Assembly: GCA_025738555.1 (NCBI GenBank)
Contig: JAOVFP010000003.1
Coordinates: 186,001-250,000, forward strand
Source of the DNA: Cyathus striatus
Taxonomy: Eukaryota > Basidiomycota > Agaricomycetes > Agaricales > Nidulariaceae
Length of the DNA: 64,000 nucleotides
Direction of reading: 5' to 3'
Shown here: one piece after another, positions 35,144-46,545 of the stretch
Numbering within the stretch: the stretch's first letter is position 1
How the letters are laid out: every line of letters begins with the position of its first letter
Translations under genes and position numbers: made by a program
The notes under the pieces: model-generated
What the model saw: the letters and a program-made list of their open reading frames with translations, nothing else
Databases searched by the model: none
Told to the model about the DNA's origin: nothing

Positions 35144-35560
35144 TGTAGAAAATGAACTCCCTAAGTTTGTCTAGACACACATAGAGTAAGTAAAAGTATA
35201 TCTCAGTGTGTAATGTAATACAACAACTTTACCTAGACACACATAGAGTAAGTAAAAGTATATCTACACAAAGGCATAAGTAATCAAGTCAAGATAAAAA
35301 GGAATAAAAGAGTTCTCACCTCAGTGTGTAATGTAATACAACAACTGAGGTGCTAGTACATATGAGTGAGTCTATATATACTATCTACAGCTACTACTTT
35401 GGCTATACATAAAAGGCAAAGGGGAAGAGAATGAGGAGAGAATCAAAAGGGTCAAAAAGGTCAATGCAACGATGCACACTTATGATGCATGCACCAAAGC
35501 ACGCATCAAAGTGACATCAAAGCGTGTACCAATGGAACATCAAAGTGCTTAATGTCAACA
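35144..35560 (-). repeat. Copia 5' LTR, 417 bp
   Basis: It carries an extra 118 bp compared with the 3' LTR, bounded by direct repeats. Where the two differ, this copy nearly always shows TG or CA in place of CG. Confidence 0.92.
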
Positions 35561-35565
35561 CTTAG
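35561..35565. repeat. Copia target-site duplication, right
   Basis: CTTAG, identical to 28861-28865. Confidence 0.9.
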
Positions 35566-36008
35566 GTGTTCACATCATCATCCCTTACCAACCCCCAGCT
35601 TACTATATTGAATGCTTGGAACTTCTGTTCAAGGGGCTGCATGAGGTGTGACAAAAATTGTAACTGTTCATGGGAATTTATGTGAGTGAAGCGAGCCACC
35701 TGAAATTCAACCTTAACCTCAATTTTTTGTTCTACCTCTGTTCAAACAGCTCTGTGACATGTGACAAACAGGACATCTGTTCCTGTTCATGGCCCCATGT
35801 GACATGTCACTAGTTCACTGAACACATGGTCATATTGGTATAGTATTAGCATATTTCATAGAAAACTTAGCTGGAACAAGTAGAGTTTTATTGGTAGATC
35901 TTAGATGTGAATTGGACTCAAGAAATACCTGTGCCCTTTAGATATACTAGCCATTGACTTACAGCCGTTTGCTGAATGATGTAGCACCCAGGTTGACAGC
36001 ACACATAG

Positions 36009-37083
36009 ACTGAGTTGGTTGGCTCATCCATCTGAGCCCAGGGATATTGCTGCCTCAGCAACTATTCCTCAAGAAGCATATGATGTCTGTGGTTGCCCCA
36101 GTGCCAGTTTTATTCTTAGCCCATCACCAAGTAAACTGTATGTGTTCTGTAGAATATACTATTGTCTTGTCAATGAATTTATAAGTGGAGAATGCAAGCA
36201 GAGAGAAGATATTAAAGGGTAGCTAATTGTTAACTGAATATGTGATTCCCCTCTTTACATGTAGCCTATGGTGCCTAAACCACCCTTTTGCCTTCACAGA
36301 TGTAACCTTAAATATAACGTCCCATATCATTGCATACGCATTCGCAGTATACTCCCCTGTGACTTTGCTGAGAACATAGTCTGTAATTGAAACAAAGCCA
36401 TACTTTGAGTCTTGACACAAGAAAATGCCTCTTCAATTGGGCAAGTATGAGTACGCAGGGACAAATTCAAGTTTTAGGAAGGGTTGAATTGTATTTATAA
36501 TAGCCTGCAAGTGCACCTTTCTTTTATCATTTCACACTGGTTTGCAGACTTTCAGATCTGCATGTTATTAATGATAACTACTGAGTTGCACAGTGGGAAA
36601 TGACTCATTTGTTCCAGTAGGCCTTGGATAAAGCGCAAGAATCTCCCAGCAATGACCGAGGATTTGAAAATGTTGAGATATTACCCAATGCCATCAAGGG
36701 AAAGAGCATGTATCATTGAGTTCCTACAGGAATGTAAGTTGCTCAGATCATAATGAAAAATATACAGACAATTTACCACTGTCCATGCACGAAAAATTGT
36801 GGTTAGACACTCTCTGTCCATTCAAAGCCCATCCACTCTCTCAATGCACAGAATAACCTTTTCACGTGGCTTACATTGACAAAGAATGCATTCAGACAAT
36901 TATGTTCTTGATATTGCAAGAGCTGAAGTGTTGGATTCCAGCATGAAGGTAGAATGTAGTGGGTATGAAGACAGAGCTACAAGTTAGCGTTAAGCAGGTG
37001 GAGTGGTCCAGTGGAGTGGACTAGTTAGAGGCGTAACCAGTTGGTTGGCTATGGACTCTGCAGTGCTAAGCTGATCAATTCAG
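36009..37083. other. Loop of the 35.6-40.8 kb palindrome, no gene seen
   Basis: About 1.1 kb of unremarkable AT-rich sequence. Open frames at 36019-36222 and 36223-36420 have no recognisable motif. Confidence 0.45.
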
Positions 37084-37156
37084 CTATGTGTGCTGTCAAC
37101 CTGGGTGCTACATCATTCAGCAAACAACTGTAAGTCAATGGCTAGTATATCTAAAG

Positions 37157-38030
37157 AGTGGTGTTAGCCATTCTGATACTTTTTTGCCCTGAAAAAAAGA
37201 TTGCCACAATACTTTTTCCAGGGCAAAATGATTGTGCTTTTTTGTATGGGGAATATTGAATAACAATCATATGCAATCATTTGCATATAATGACTGATTA
37301 GTGGGCTCTATTGATACAACAGTCTCTGGACAATCAAAGACAATCAATTGGGAATGTAAGAAGACAATCATTAGCAATCATTTGTATATAATGACTGATT
37401 AATGGACTATATTAATACAGTAGTTTTTGGACATTCAAATGCAATCATTTGAGAATGTAGGGGGACAATCATTGGCAATCATTTGTATATATTAACTGAT
37501 TAATGGGCTATATTAATACAATAGTTTCTGGACATTCAACATGCTTTGCATTTGTCATGTACTTCATGTGCATCACATTTGTCACACATATTCCCGCGCC
37601 TCATATTTTTCCCACGCATCACATTTGTCACGTTATTCACGCACGTCACGTTCGTCACACATATTCCCACGCTTCGCATTTGTCACATATATTCCCGCGC
37701 TTCGTGTTTGTCACATACTTCCTGCGTGTCACATATGTCACATATATTCCCACGCTTCACATCTGTCATATATTTCCTGCGCGTCACGTTCGTCACAGAT
37801 ATTCCCACGCATCACATTTGTCACATTCTTCCCGCGCATCATGTCTGTCACACATATTCTCACACATCAATTCATCATACATTTCCCACACACCACATAT
37901 GTGACAATTTTCACGCACATTACATGTGTCACAATTCTCCCACACTATGCATATATCACACTTGTCACACTTTAGCGTGTTTGTCATGCTTTAGTGTGTT
38001 TATCATGTTCTTTATGAGCATTATACTCTT
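37157..38030. repeat. Foldback left arm with 101-bp and about 31-bp tandem repeats
   Basis: Three tandem copies of a 101-bp unit begin at 37273, 37374 and 37475 (GCAATCATTTG...). They are followed by more than ten degenerate units of about 31 bp around CATTTGTCACATATATTCCC. Because the unit lacks stops, all three frames stay open and produce His/Ser/Phe-rich pseudo-proteins. Confidence 0.85.
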
Positions 38031-39539
38031 ATGCATGTCACACATCTCACATCTATTTGTCACGCATTTCACACTCGTCACGCGTATCACGTCTCTCAGG
38101 CGCGTCACGCTGTGACGATCTGCATGCATGTCACACTTTTCACATATGTTACATATAAATGCATTATGTGTTTTTCATGCATGTCACATTTTTGAAGTGC
38201 ATTGCAACTTTTTCACAAATATCATGCTTTCCAATCACATCAGATTTTCTGTCTCTACTGCTAATCAAGTTGTCATGAGAGTGGAGTAAGTATTTAACAG
38301 TATAGAGTGAATTATACATGCAGAGGAAACAATATGTACTTGTAGAATTGGAGATTGTAAGATGGAAAATAACAATTAGAAAGTTACAGAAGTGTGGTGG
38401 TAATAAGAAACTAGAATGAAAAATGTAGAGTGTATATGTAGTTGAAGTCTTACTCCCACTGACAGAGCATAAATTTTGGAAATGGAATGATATAATATTT
38501 AATAATCAGGACTAGAGATGTAATTAAATGAAAAAGTAAAAACTATAATGGTTAGTCTGGATATGAGAGATGATGAAATCATTATGATAGAAATGAATAT
38601 TTTGGAAATATTTAACAACTGAACAGAAAAGGACATATACTGAAAGAATGACATATAAATAACAAATCTGAAAGAATAGTGAGTATATGTGATTCCACAT
38701 CACATTAAACTCACATGTCTCAGTCATTAAATGATTATGATTCTTGCATTAACCATTGGTTATTCTTATATCTTCAACACACATTATTAAGTCACATATA
38801 TGCTTACTCTATATGATTACATGACACTTCTACACTGTCATGTGTTACACATCTCTAATTTATGTTATATAGTTCTTTTAGTATTAGTATCCATTCATAC
38901 ATATGAAACCCCCCTCCTGTACTTCTCTTCACTTTCTTGCTCAGTGGTCATTAGTTGCTTTTCTATTCTTTAGTTTGGTGTCAACCATATCATCACCTTC
39001 TTTTCTTCTTGTTCTTTTTCAGAAAGACTACTTTGTCTTTTCTCCTTTCTTGCCTAAGAACAACTTACTACCATTTTTCTAAAGTTATATGCAGTATTGT
39101 CATACAGGGTCTGAATCAATGACTGACTTGTCAATGGAAGAGGCTGAATTACACTGCTAAGTAATGAGATATGGGTTAAATGTGGCATCACTAAGTGCTC
39201 TAATTCCTTGCATATGAAAGGTACAGAACATATTTCATTATAAACCTGTTGGAACCCCATCAACATGTCACAATCATGATACACATGCAAGTATGATGTG
39301 CTTGAAATGTATTATACATCTCAAAGATGTGACATAAGTAACACTTATGAAGTGTGTGAAAGCATGATGAAAGCCTCAAAGATATGATGAATATGATGCA
39401 TGTGTAACTCATGAGAAACAGATGTAACTTATGTGATACATGATGTGCATACAAAGTATGACAAATGCACTGTGATGAGCATGAAAAGTGTGACAAATAG
39501 ATGCAAGATGTGTGACATTCATAAGAGCATAATGCTTAT

Positions 39540-40430
39540 AAAGAATGTGACAAACATGATGCATGACACACATGAAAGCATGACAAATGCGCTAAAGCAT
39601 GACAAATGTGCTAAAGCATGACAAGTGTGATATATGCATAGTGTGAGAGAATTGTGACACATGTAATGTGCGTGAAAATTGTCACATATGTGGTGTGTGG
39701 GAAATGTATGATGAATTGATGTGTGAGAATATGTGTGACAGACATGATGCGCGGGAAGAATGTGACAAATGTGATGCGTGGGAATATCTGTGACGAACGT
39801 GACGCGCAGGAAATATATGACAGATGTGAAGCGTGGGAATATATGTGACATATGTGACACGCAGGAAGTATGTGACAAACACGAAGCGCGGGAATATATG
39901 TGACAAATGCGAAGCGTGGGAATATGTGTGACGAACGTGACGTGCGTGAATAACGTGACAAATGTGATGCGTGGGAAAAATATGAGGCGCGGGAATATGT
40001 GTGACAAATGTGATGCACATGAAGTACATGACAAATGCAAAGCATGTTGAATGTCCAGAAACTATTGTATTAATATAGCCCATTAATCAGTTAATATATA
40101 CAAATGATTGCCAATGATTGTCCCCCTACATTCTCAAATGATTGCATTTGAATGTCCAAAAACTACTGTATTAATATAGTCCATTAATCAGTCATTATAT
40201 ACAAATGATTGCTAATGATTGTCTTCTTACATTCCCAATTGATTGTCTTTGATTGTCCAGAGACTGTTGTATCAATAGAGCTCACTAATCAGTCATTATA
40301 TGCAAATGATTGCATATGATTGTTATTCAATATTCCCCATACAAAAAAGCACAATCATTTTGCCCTGGAAAAAGTATTGTGGCAATCTTTTTTTCAGGGC
40401 AAAAAAGTATCAGAATGGCTGACACTTATG
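39540..40430. repeat. Foldback right arm
   Basis: Reverse complement of the left arm. I noticed only isolated differences over the outer 700 bp (for example GTGGGCTC against GTGAGCTC), with indels only in the inner part (39540-39620). This near-identity suggests recent insertion or gene conversion between arms. Confidence 0.85.
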
Positions 40431-40765
40431 ATCTAAAGGGCACAGGTATTTCTTGAGTCCAACTCACATCTAAGATCTACCAATAAAACTCTACTTGTTC
40501 CAGCTAAGTTTTCTATGAAATACGCTAATATTGTACTAATATGACCATGTGTTCAGTGAACTAGTGACACGTCACATGGGGCCATGAACAGGAACAGATG
40601 TCCTGTTTGTCACGCATCACAGAGCTGTTTGAACAGAGGTACAACAAAAAATTGAGGTTAAGGTTGAATTTCGGGTGGCTCACTTCACTCACATAAATTC
40701 CCATGAACAGTTACAATTTTTGTCACACCTCATGCAGCCCCTTGAACAGAAGGTCCAAGCATTCA

Positions 40766-41940
40766 TGGCCATCATGCTGAAAAGTGGCGAACACATGGTT
40801 GTATTGGTACAGTGTAGGGAACCCTGCTGGCCTATGTACAAAACTACTAAATATACATAGTCCATTGGTTCCTGTACTTACTCTATCCAATTAGAATGCA
40901 CCTTACCCATTGTACCCTGATCTCGAGACACTAACAATATTCCACACCCTCGATTATCCCCAAGATCACTACAAATTCTGATGAAGTCCGCAATATTACT
41001 AATTGATCAATTATTACTCAGCAAGCACTAAAGTTAACATACTAAGCTATACCTTAAAACTGACGTGCCAAAGTAAACACTGTACCTTCCCAAAGCGAAA
41101 GGCATGTGACTTAGTGCTGACCAATCAAAACACATGGCAAAGTGCTTGCATCAACAATACTTTATCCAATGCTGCTGTGCGCCCTCTACACTTATTCCAT
41201 CCCTCTTTTCTTTATTCCTTCACCTTTTTCTTTATTCCATTTCTACAAATCACCATTATTTAGTGTATTATTAATCATGGTACATCCTTATACCTAGGTA
41301 GTTCTAAAAAGTATATAAACCCCTCTCATGTAGCTACATCCCTCAGTCAATTCCAGTCTGATTCACACTCAGCATTCATCTGTTATTCACACTAAGCTTC
41401 TAGCTGTAGAAACTTAGTGTACTTCTGTTCTTACCTGCTTAATACTCAGTACTGCTCAATATTATTACCAGTTAAAGCTCTTGCACAGGCAAGAACCTTA
41501 GCTAACTTCGCATTTTCTACCCCAAATACTTCAAAACACCTTTACTACCCCTCTCAAAACTCCATACAAGTCTTAATAACTCTATAAGACTTGTACTTTA
41601 CCTCTACACTTCACAAAAAACTTGACAACTCATTTAGAACACAAGTGACAGACAGACACTGTCACTCTCTGTACTTTATTGTACACCTTCAGACAAGTCA
41701 CCACCTTACAACAGTACAAGAATGAAGCCTGCATATATAATTCTTGTGTAATGCATAATCTATATGCTTCCACTGTCATTCCTATGCAGTTCAGCAGTTG
41801 TTCAATGTTCAATGGTCACATGTACAGCAAGAAAATTTAACCCTGCCAATGCTAAATCAAAGAGTTCATCCTCTTGGAAGGGGAGGCCACTGCCGAAGAT
41901 TTGTGTAAGGTATGTATTATTGAATGCACAAGATAGAAGT
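40766..41940. other. Unassigned, LTR-like promoter region
   Basis: No gene is seen. A core-promoter-like stretch, AAGTATATAAACCCC, lies at 41308-41322, followed by CT-rich sequence as in many fungal LTR leaders. From about 41730 the sequence matches 21790-21960. I could not find paired LTR ends, so the nature of this block stays open. Confidence 0.4.
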
Positions 41941-42050
41941 CACCCATAGGGAAAAATGCCTTGAACATTGTTGTTATTGAAGGTGTGTCCTTTTGTAAGT
42001 ACCTTACCAGTATTCAATTTTCAAATCTTACAAGGATCACTATTAAGGTA

Positions 42051-43101
42051 CAGTTTGTGACACTTAAACACCACAAATTTATTAAGCGAATTTTCTAGCA
42101 ACCACAAACAACTTTTAGCTTCCAAAAATCGTCAGAATAGGATAGTTACGATGTAATCTACAATATTCCACGAGCAGATTTTCGAAATTCCGATTTTTTT
42201 GATTTTTTAGCCCAAAAATTTGGTACTTGGCCATAAAAATAGTAAAAATCATGAAAAATGTATTTTTAGTATGCTTTCATCGATAGCAATATGATTCTGC
42301 AAAAAAACGGCCTCTGAATCGCTTCACTGGGCGCTAAAAAATCGCTTTTCTAAAAACCATAAGTGAATTTTCTAGCAACCACAAATGACTTTTAGCTTCC
42401 GAAAATCATCGGAATAGGATAGTTACAATGTAATCTACAATATTCCACGAGCAGATTTTCGAAATTCCGATTTTTTTTTGATTTTTTATCCCAAAAATTT
42501 GGCACTTCGCCATAAAAAATAGTAAAATCATGAAAAATGTATTTTTAGTATGCTTGTTTCTGCCAAAATTTCATTGTGAATTGAACCCAATAGAAATGGT
42601 ATGTATGTTTTAATAATATTACAAATTTAAATTATTGAGCATACACTTTGACAGTACTGGGAGTGGGCAAAATATCAGTATCATGAAGAAGATAAAAGAA
42701 CCTTTCAAGATGCAAAAAAAGCAGTTGTGAAATATCTAGATGCTTGTCCTCTGGATGTTATTCGTTGTTTTATAAACCAAACATGGTGATTTATGAGTGC
42801 ATATAGGTGTGGTTTAACAGGTGAAGCAGCAGAATGAGCTGTTAGACAGCATCGTCAACACTGTCAAGTCTCGAATTGTGCTGTGATGGCACTTGAGGCT
42901 ACTGCATCCTAAATTAGGCTATGTAACATGTTGATTTTTTTGCCAAAAAATTTGGCACAGCTATTTTATCGTGGGAATTTCACAAAAACATCATTTTTGT
43001 ATGTATTTTGACCTTCTGATTCTGAATCTGTAATTAGTTTGCCCTGAAAAATTCATTTTCCTACCATAATAAAATTTGTGGTGTTTAAGTGTCGCAAACT
43101 G
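42051..43101 (+). mobile_element. Tc1/mariner-like element nested in a MITE terminus
   Basis: The ends are CAGTTTGTGACACTTAAACA and, inverted, CAGTTTGCGACACTTAAACA, with TA at 42049-42050 and 43102-43103. It sits at the TA only four bases inside the TIR of the host MITE. It contains a direct repeat (42097-42270 and 42362-42552, sharing CCACGAGCAGATTTTCGAAA) and a transposase C-terminal relic. Confidence 0.8.
42655..42912 (+). pseudogene. Tc1/mariner-type transposase C-terminal relic
   Basis: The plus strand reads YWEWAKYQYHEEDKRTF, FQDAKKAVVKYLDACPLDVI and, after a stop, FMSAYRCGLTGEAAE. This resembles the tail of basidiomycete Tc1-like DDE transposases (AYR-GLTG-A-WA). Two stops stand where Arg (CGA) and Trp (TGG) are expected. 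The DDE core is absent, so the element is non-autonomous. Confidence 0.65.
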
Positions 43102-43747
43102 TAGGTGACATCAGAAACCAGCACCCTTATGTAATCAGCTTAGTAAGTGCCAAGAGGGGCAAAATCCGGGGTTCAAGAAAATAAAAAAATTATAAACCCA
43201 AAATTTCATCAGAAGTCAAGGTGGAAATAATTCCCTAGGTACCCATAAGTATAATATTCCAACAATTATGACAAGTAGCTATAAAAATATTACTAACATT
43301 GTGATTTCTGCACCATCCTATATGTCACAGGTTGTGACATGGTGTTACATTGTGTTACATGATAAATGTTACATAATCAGGAACATATTACATAAGGTGC
43401 AAAATCTTCGTGGTCAAAAAATCCAAATGCCTTTTGAACCATTGCAAAAGCTTTAAAATGATGTTTTAAGCCATTTCTTACTTGAAAACTTAGACCCTAA
43501 ATTTCTCAGCATATACTCAAAAAATTTAAAAAAAAATTTGAACACTTTGTTCTAATTATATTAAGCTACACATTTTTGGAGTTAGATTTGCATAGAAATG
43601 ATGTGTGAGGGAGCAATTTTGGAAGTTGTGAAGACAAAATTTTGTATTACATAAGGGTGCTAGTTTCTGATGTTGCCTACCTTAGATTTGCAGGAGAAAT
43701 GGTTGTGGCTTACATAAGTACCTGCAGTAGTGTTAACTTGTAAGCAT

Positions 43748-44875
43748 TGATACACATGTAAAATGAATACAATGTACCTTATTTTTAAATTCTTCCAATC
43801 TCGATTCAAGATTCCAGTACTGAACGCATCAAGCAAAGGAAACAGTGGGGAGGGGCTGAGTTCCTGTGCCGCCTCCCATAATTCATCCAGGGATTAAAAC
43901 ATCATAATACCTTTAAAAACATATACTCTGCATTAGTACTGGTTCAAAACCACTTAAACAAATAAATACATAAAGACTTTACCCTTTTAAAATGACGTTG
44001 GATTTGATACATGAGTAGCAAAAAGCCCAGAACAAACAAAATGTCTATTGACAAAGTCAGCATGCGATAACAAGTGTGGAGATAGACAAAACACAGACTT
44101 ACTAAATCCCTGAGACCCTGAATCCCTGAGACAAGCAAGACAATGAGAGGGAGAGAGCACAAGAAGGGGGAAGGGAAGCAAGAATGGAAAGAGAATGAGT
44201 ACCTCAATGGTCAGAAGCTCATGTGGGAATGGAAAACTGACCCATTAGACTGATGTAAATGAATGGATATGAATGGATGACACTGCTGCATTGGCTGATT
44301 ACCCGATTAGGAAGGTAACCAATAGAACACTCAAACAAGTGCGCATTGCAGAAAGGGAGCGTGTTGGGTTATGCACACGATTGGTTGACTGCCACCTGGG
44401 CACTGATGACACATTACCTTACACATGGGCCGGGGAAATACCAGATCTCAATTAGAAATTTATTACTATGCAATTTGTAAGTAGAGTAGCTAGAAAATGT
44501 ATATAGTAGCACAAAAGGGAAGAAATAAGGCAGGAACTGCCAGGCATTCTTCCCTCCCATGGATAGGGCAGTTCAGACAAGATACAGAATAGAATCAGAA
44601 TTGTTACAAGACAAATTGATACCGAGAAATATGTACCGTGATATCGAATTACCTCTGAAATTGAATATCTTTACTCTGAATACTTTGACCCGTGAATGAG
44701 AGTAGCCTGAGTTTAACTTGTCCTATTTTTAACTTGATCTAAATTTGGACTTGAACACAATTGCACCCCTCAAAATTACTGACTTTGAACCTCGGGATTT
44801 AAAGTTGATTATTATATTTGGGATTTACATTCTAAGTATTTAATAAACTAACTACTCTCGTCACGTGACTCAACA
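43748..44875. mobile_element. Possible solo LTR, 1128 bp
   Basis: An insertion relative to the other DUF6533 units, which read TTGTAAGCA-GTACT here without a break. The inserted DNA starts TGATACAC and ends CTCAACA, with GCAT on both sides (43744-43747 and 44876-44879). TG...CA ends suggest an LTR, but the inverted ends are only 2 bp and the duplication is 4 bp. Confidence 0.4.
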
Positions 44876-45095
44876 GCATGTACTACTGCATCAAAAAGCC
44901 CAGACCTTGGTAACATCCCAAGGAAAGAGTGGCAGACTGTGGCAGAGCTCTAGTACATTGACAATGACAAGCCCAAAAGATCCTTAGGCTGACAGGACTT
45001 ATGTGAGAGTTAATTTTGGATTCAAGGAGAACCACACCAAATTTGTGGCAGGCCAATATCCAATATCAAGATGACTTGTCCAATTAGAGTCTATG

Positions 45096-45566
45096 TGTTA
45101 CGATAAAGTTCTGGTTTGGACATTTATTGTACAAGTCCGATAGTTACGTGATTTACAAGTTCAAAGAACCAGTTAATTAGTATTGAGTTCGAGTCTCTAT
45201 TCATGAGCTCTTAAGTTGTTTAGACTTAAGTACGAGCGAAGTGAATGAAGCAGAGTAAAGCTAGTTCAATTTAAGCTGAAGCTTAAGCTCTACAGCCTAA
45301 GTTACTACTGTTTAAATACAAACAAGGTTGTACCAATAATAAATAAGCATGTAACTAAATAAGTAATGATACTGCATATCAACTGTGCATTGCTGCAGTG
45401 TAGTAAGAAGAAAGAAAGGTGAACTAAGTAAGAAAAAGTGACTCGAGATGAGTCAGAGTCATGTAAGAAAGAAGTCATGTGTTTGGTATCAAAGGCAATA
45501 CCAAACAAGTCGAAGAAATGTAAAGAAAACATATGTAAATAAAAGAAAGTAAAGAAAATCGTAACA
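45096..45566. mobile_element. Solo LTR, 471 bp
   Basis: It begins TGTTACGAT and ends ATCGTAACA, a perfect 9-bp inverted pair, and is flanked by the 5-bp duplication CTATG (45091-45095 and 45567-45571). Other array copies lack it. No internal retrotransposon genes remain, as expected after LTR-LTR recombination. I infer a Ty3 or Copia family that is not represented by the 28.9-35.6 kb element. Confidence 0.85.
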
Positions 45567-45746
45567 CTATGGAAAATATACTAAGAAAAGATTAGAGGAT
45601 ATGATAAGTGAAGAGATGATTGATCCAGGACACACATGCATTTTGCATCCATTCCATGGGAAGCTTTGTCCTAAGTTGGTTGTAACTTGTGTCTCATGAA
45701 GGCTTAGCACTAAATTATTAATGCATATATAGGTGCCAGTTGTACT

Positions 45747-45760
45747 CTATATATATATAA
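45747..45760 (+). promoter_or_regulatory. TATA box of DUF6533 copy E
   Basis: CTATATATATATAA about 45 bp upstream of the dead start codon at 45799, retaining the promoter layout of copies B-D. Confidence 0.55.
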
Positions 45761-45798
45761 GCCTTGAGGGGTGCCTACAATCCTATCAGCAGAGTGAT

Positions 45799-46545
45799 AT
45801 GGATCTTAGTGATGATGATTTGATCAGCTTTATTTGAAACAATACAGCAGCAAGTGTGGTGTTTGGTATGCTTAAACATTAACACATTCTTCTTCACTCT
45901 AGCATTCAGTTCCAGTTGCTGCTATAACTTCTTTGATATATGATATCATATATAATTTCACTGAAGAAGTATTTTTTCTACTATCCCACCATAATATTCA
46001 CTTATCAATGTTCTTCAGGTCAAATACATATGGAGGTAAGATATTATGAACCAAAAAATTATTGATGCCTACTGAACTACTCATTATACAGTGACATGAA
46101 ATGGTCACTCCCAAAATTATTGTACATTATTGCTCAGTAATCTGGTCTATTTTACCTTTAGTCAGTGAGCTTTTTCGATTTTTGTATAATTTCTGAATAT
46201 CAACAGCATTGCTCTTTTAGCCTGTGAGTTAAGTTAACCTGTAAATTGGCCACTGACAATTCACAAGATTATAGCTCCCATACAAAATAGATATGCAGAG
46301 GTTTCCTGCCATGTATGTATATCATCTAAAAATATATATTTTTACTCACTACAGCTACCTGCCAGATGTATGCATCAATATGTTTAGTGCAATCATAGAT
46401 TCTAAGATTTTTTGATAAATGTGCATCATCCATGTGGTTCCATACATTGTAAGTACACAAAACCCAAGTTCTTAGGGAAGATATATTATTCTTCTTTTAA
46501 AGTGAATCACAGGTACCCACTGGTTCAGTTGACCTGATATTTATA
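45799..46545 (+). pseudogene. DUF6533 copy E, nonsense-mutated and truncated
   Basis: It starts MDLSDDDLISFI as in copy B, then TGA replaces the codon read as CGG or CAA in the other copies. The second-exon motif and the 17-nt exon are still recognisable near 45920-46040. The gene is cut within the DLIFI exon at 46545, where a DDE transposon begins. CG dinucleotides present in copies B-D are almost all TG or CA here, for example GTACGCTTAA against GTATGCTTAA. The 3' half is not found beyond the transposon, so a deletion accompanied or followed the insertion. Confidence 0.85.

Larger units (their letters stand above)
28866..35560 (-). mobile_element. Ty1/Copia LTR retrotransposon, dead, minus strand
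   Basis: Two LTRs start TGTAGAAAATG and end AATGTCAACA and are flanked by a CTTAG duplication. The PBS, polypurine tract, gag, protease, integrase, RT and RNase H follow in Copia order on the minus strand. The reading frame is broken by several stops, mostly CGA to TGA or TGG to TGA, by a deletion between integrase and RT, and by a nested 1050-bp element. It landed in the leader of Lon copy 4. The element cannot move by itself. Confidence 0.95.
37157..40430. mobile_element. Foldback-like element, 3274 bp, 8-bp target duplication
   Basis: ATCTAAAG flanks both ends (37149-37156 and 40431-40438). The same site is found uninterrupted, in inverted form, at 35936-35943 in the sibling arm, which confirms insertion there. 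Arms of roughly 0.85 kb start near GTGTTAGCCATTCTGATAC and are almost identical in inverted orientation. They contain tandem repeats rather than genes, and the loop (about 38030-39540) is AT-rich and non-coding. Long repeat-bearing arms resemble Foldback/Galileo elements; the 8-bp duplication fits a hAT-type or P-type transposase acting in trans. Confidence 0.8.
35610..40765. mobile_element. Inverted-repeat element (about 400-bp arms) split by a foldback
   Basis: Left arm 35610-36008 is continuous. Its reverse complement is found at 37084-37156 plus 40431-40765, interrupted by the foldback element. Shared landmarks are GAATGCTTGGA, CAAGGGGCTGCATGAGGTGT and TAGCACCCAGGTTGACAGCA. The loop (36009-37083) has no recognised gene. 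Host-array sequence (GGTATTTCTTGAGTCC, also at 23113) forms part of the arms, so the structure may be an inverted duplication of array DNA rather than a classical transposon. No target duplication is clear. Confidence 0.6.
42046..43682. mobile_element. TA-target MITE, split by a nested element
   Basis: The ends read AGGTAGG-GACATCAGAAAC and, inverted, AGGTAGGCAACATCAGAAAC, each continuing into AGCACCCTTATGTAAT. TA flanks lie at 42044-42045 and 43683-43684. The empty site CTATTAGATTCGCAGG is seen at 22009-22024 and, with one change, in other unit copies. Without the nested element it is about 0.58 kb and has no coding frame. It lies in the upstream region of DUF6533 copy E. Confidence 0.8.

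Noticed and set aside
37503..38115. Long His/Ser/Phe-rich open frames in the foldback arms, repeated on minus at 39519-40083
   Set aside because: They follow from a stop-free tandem repeat of about 31 bp, are open in three frames at once, and have no start context, intron or domain.
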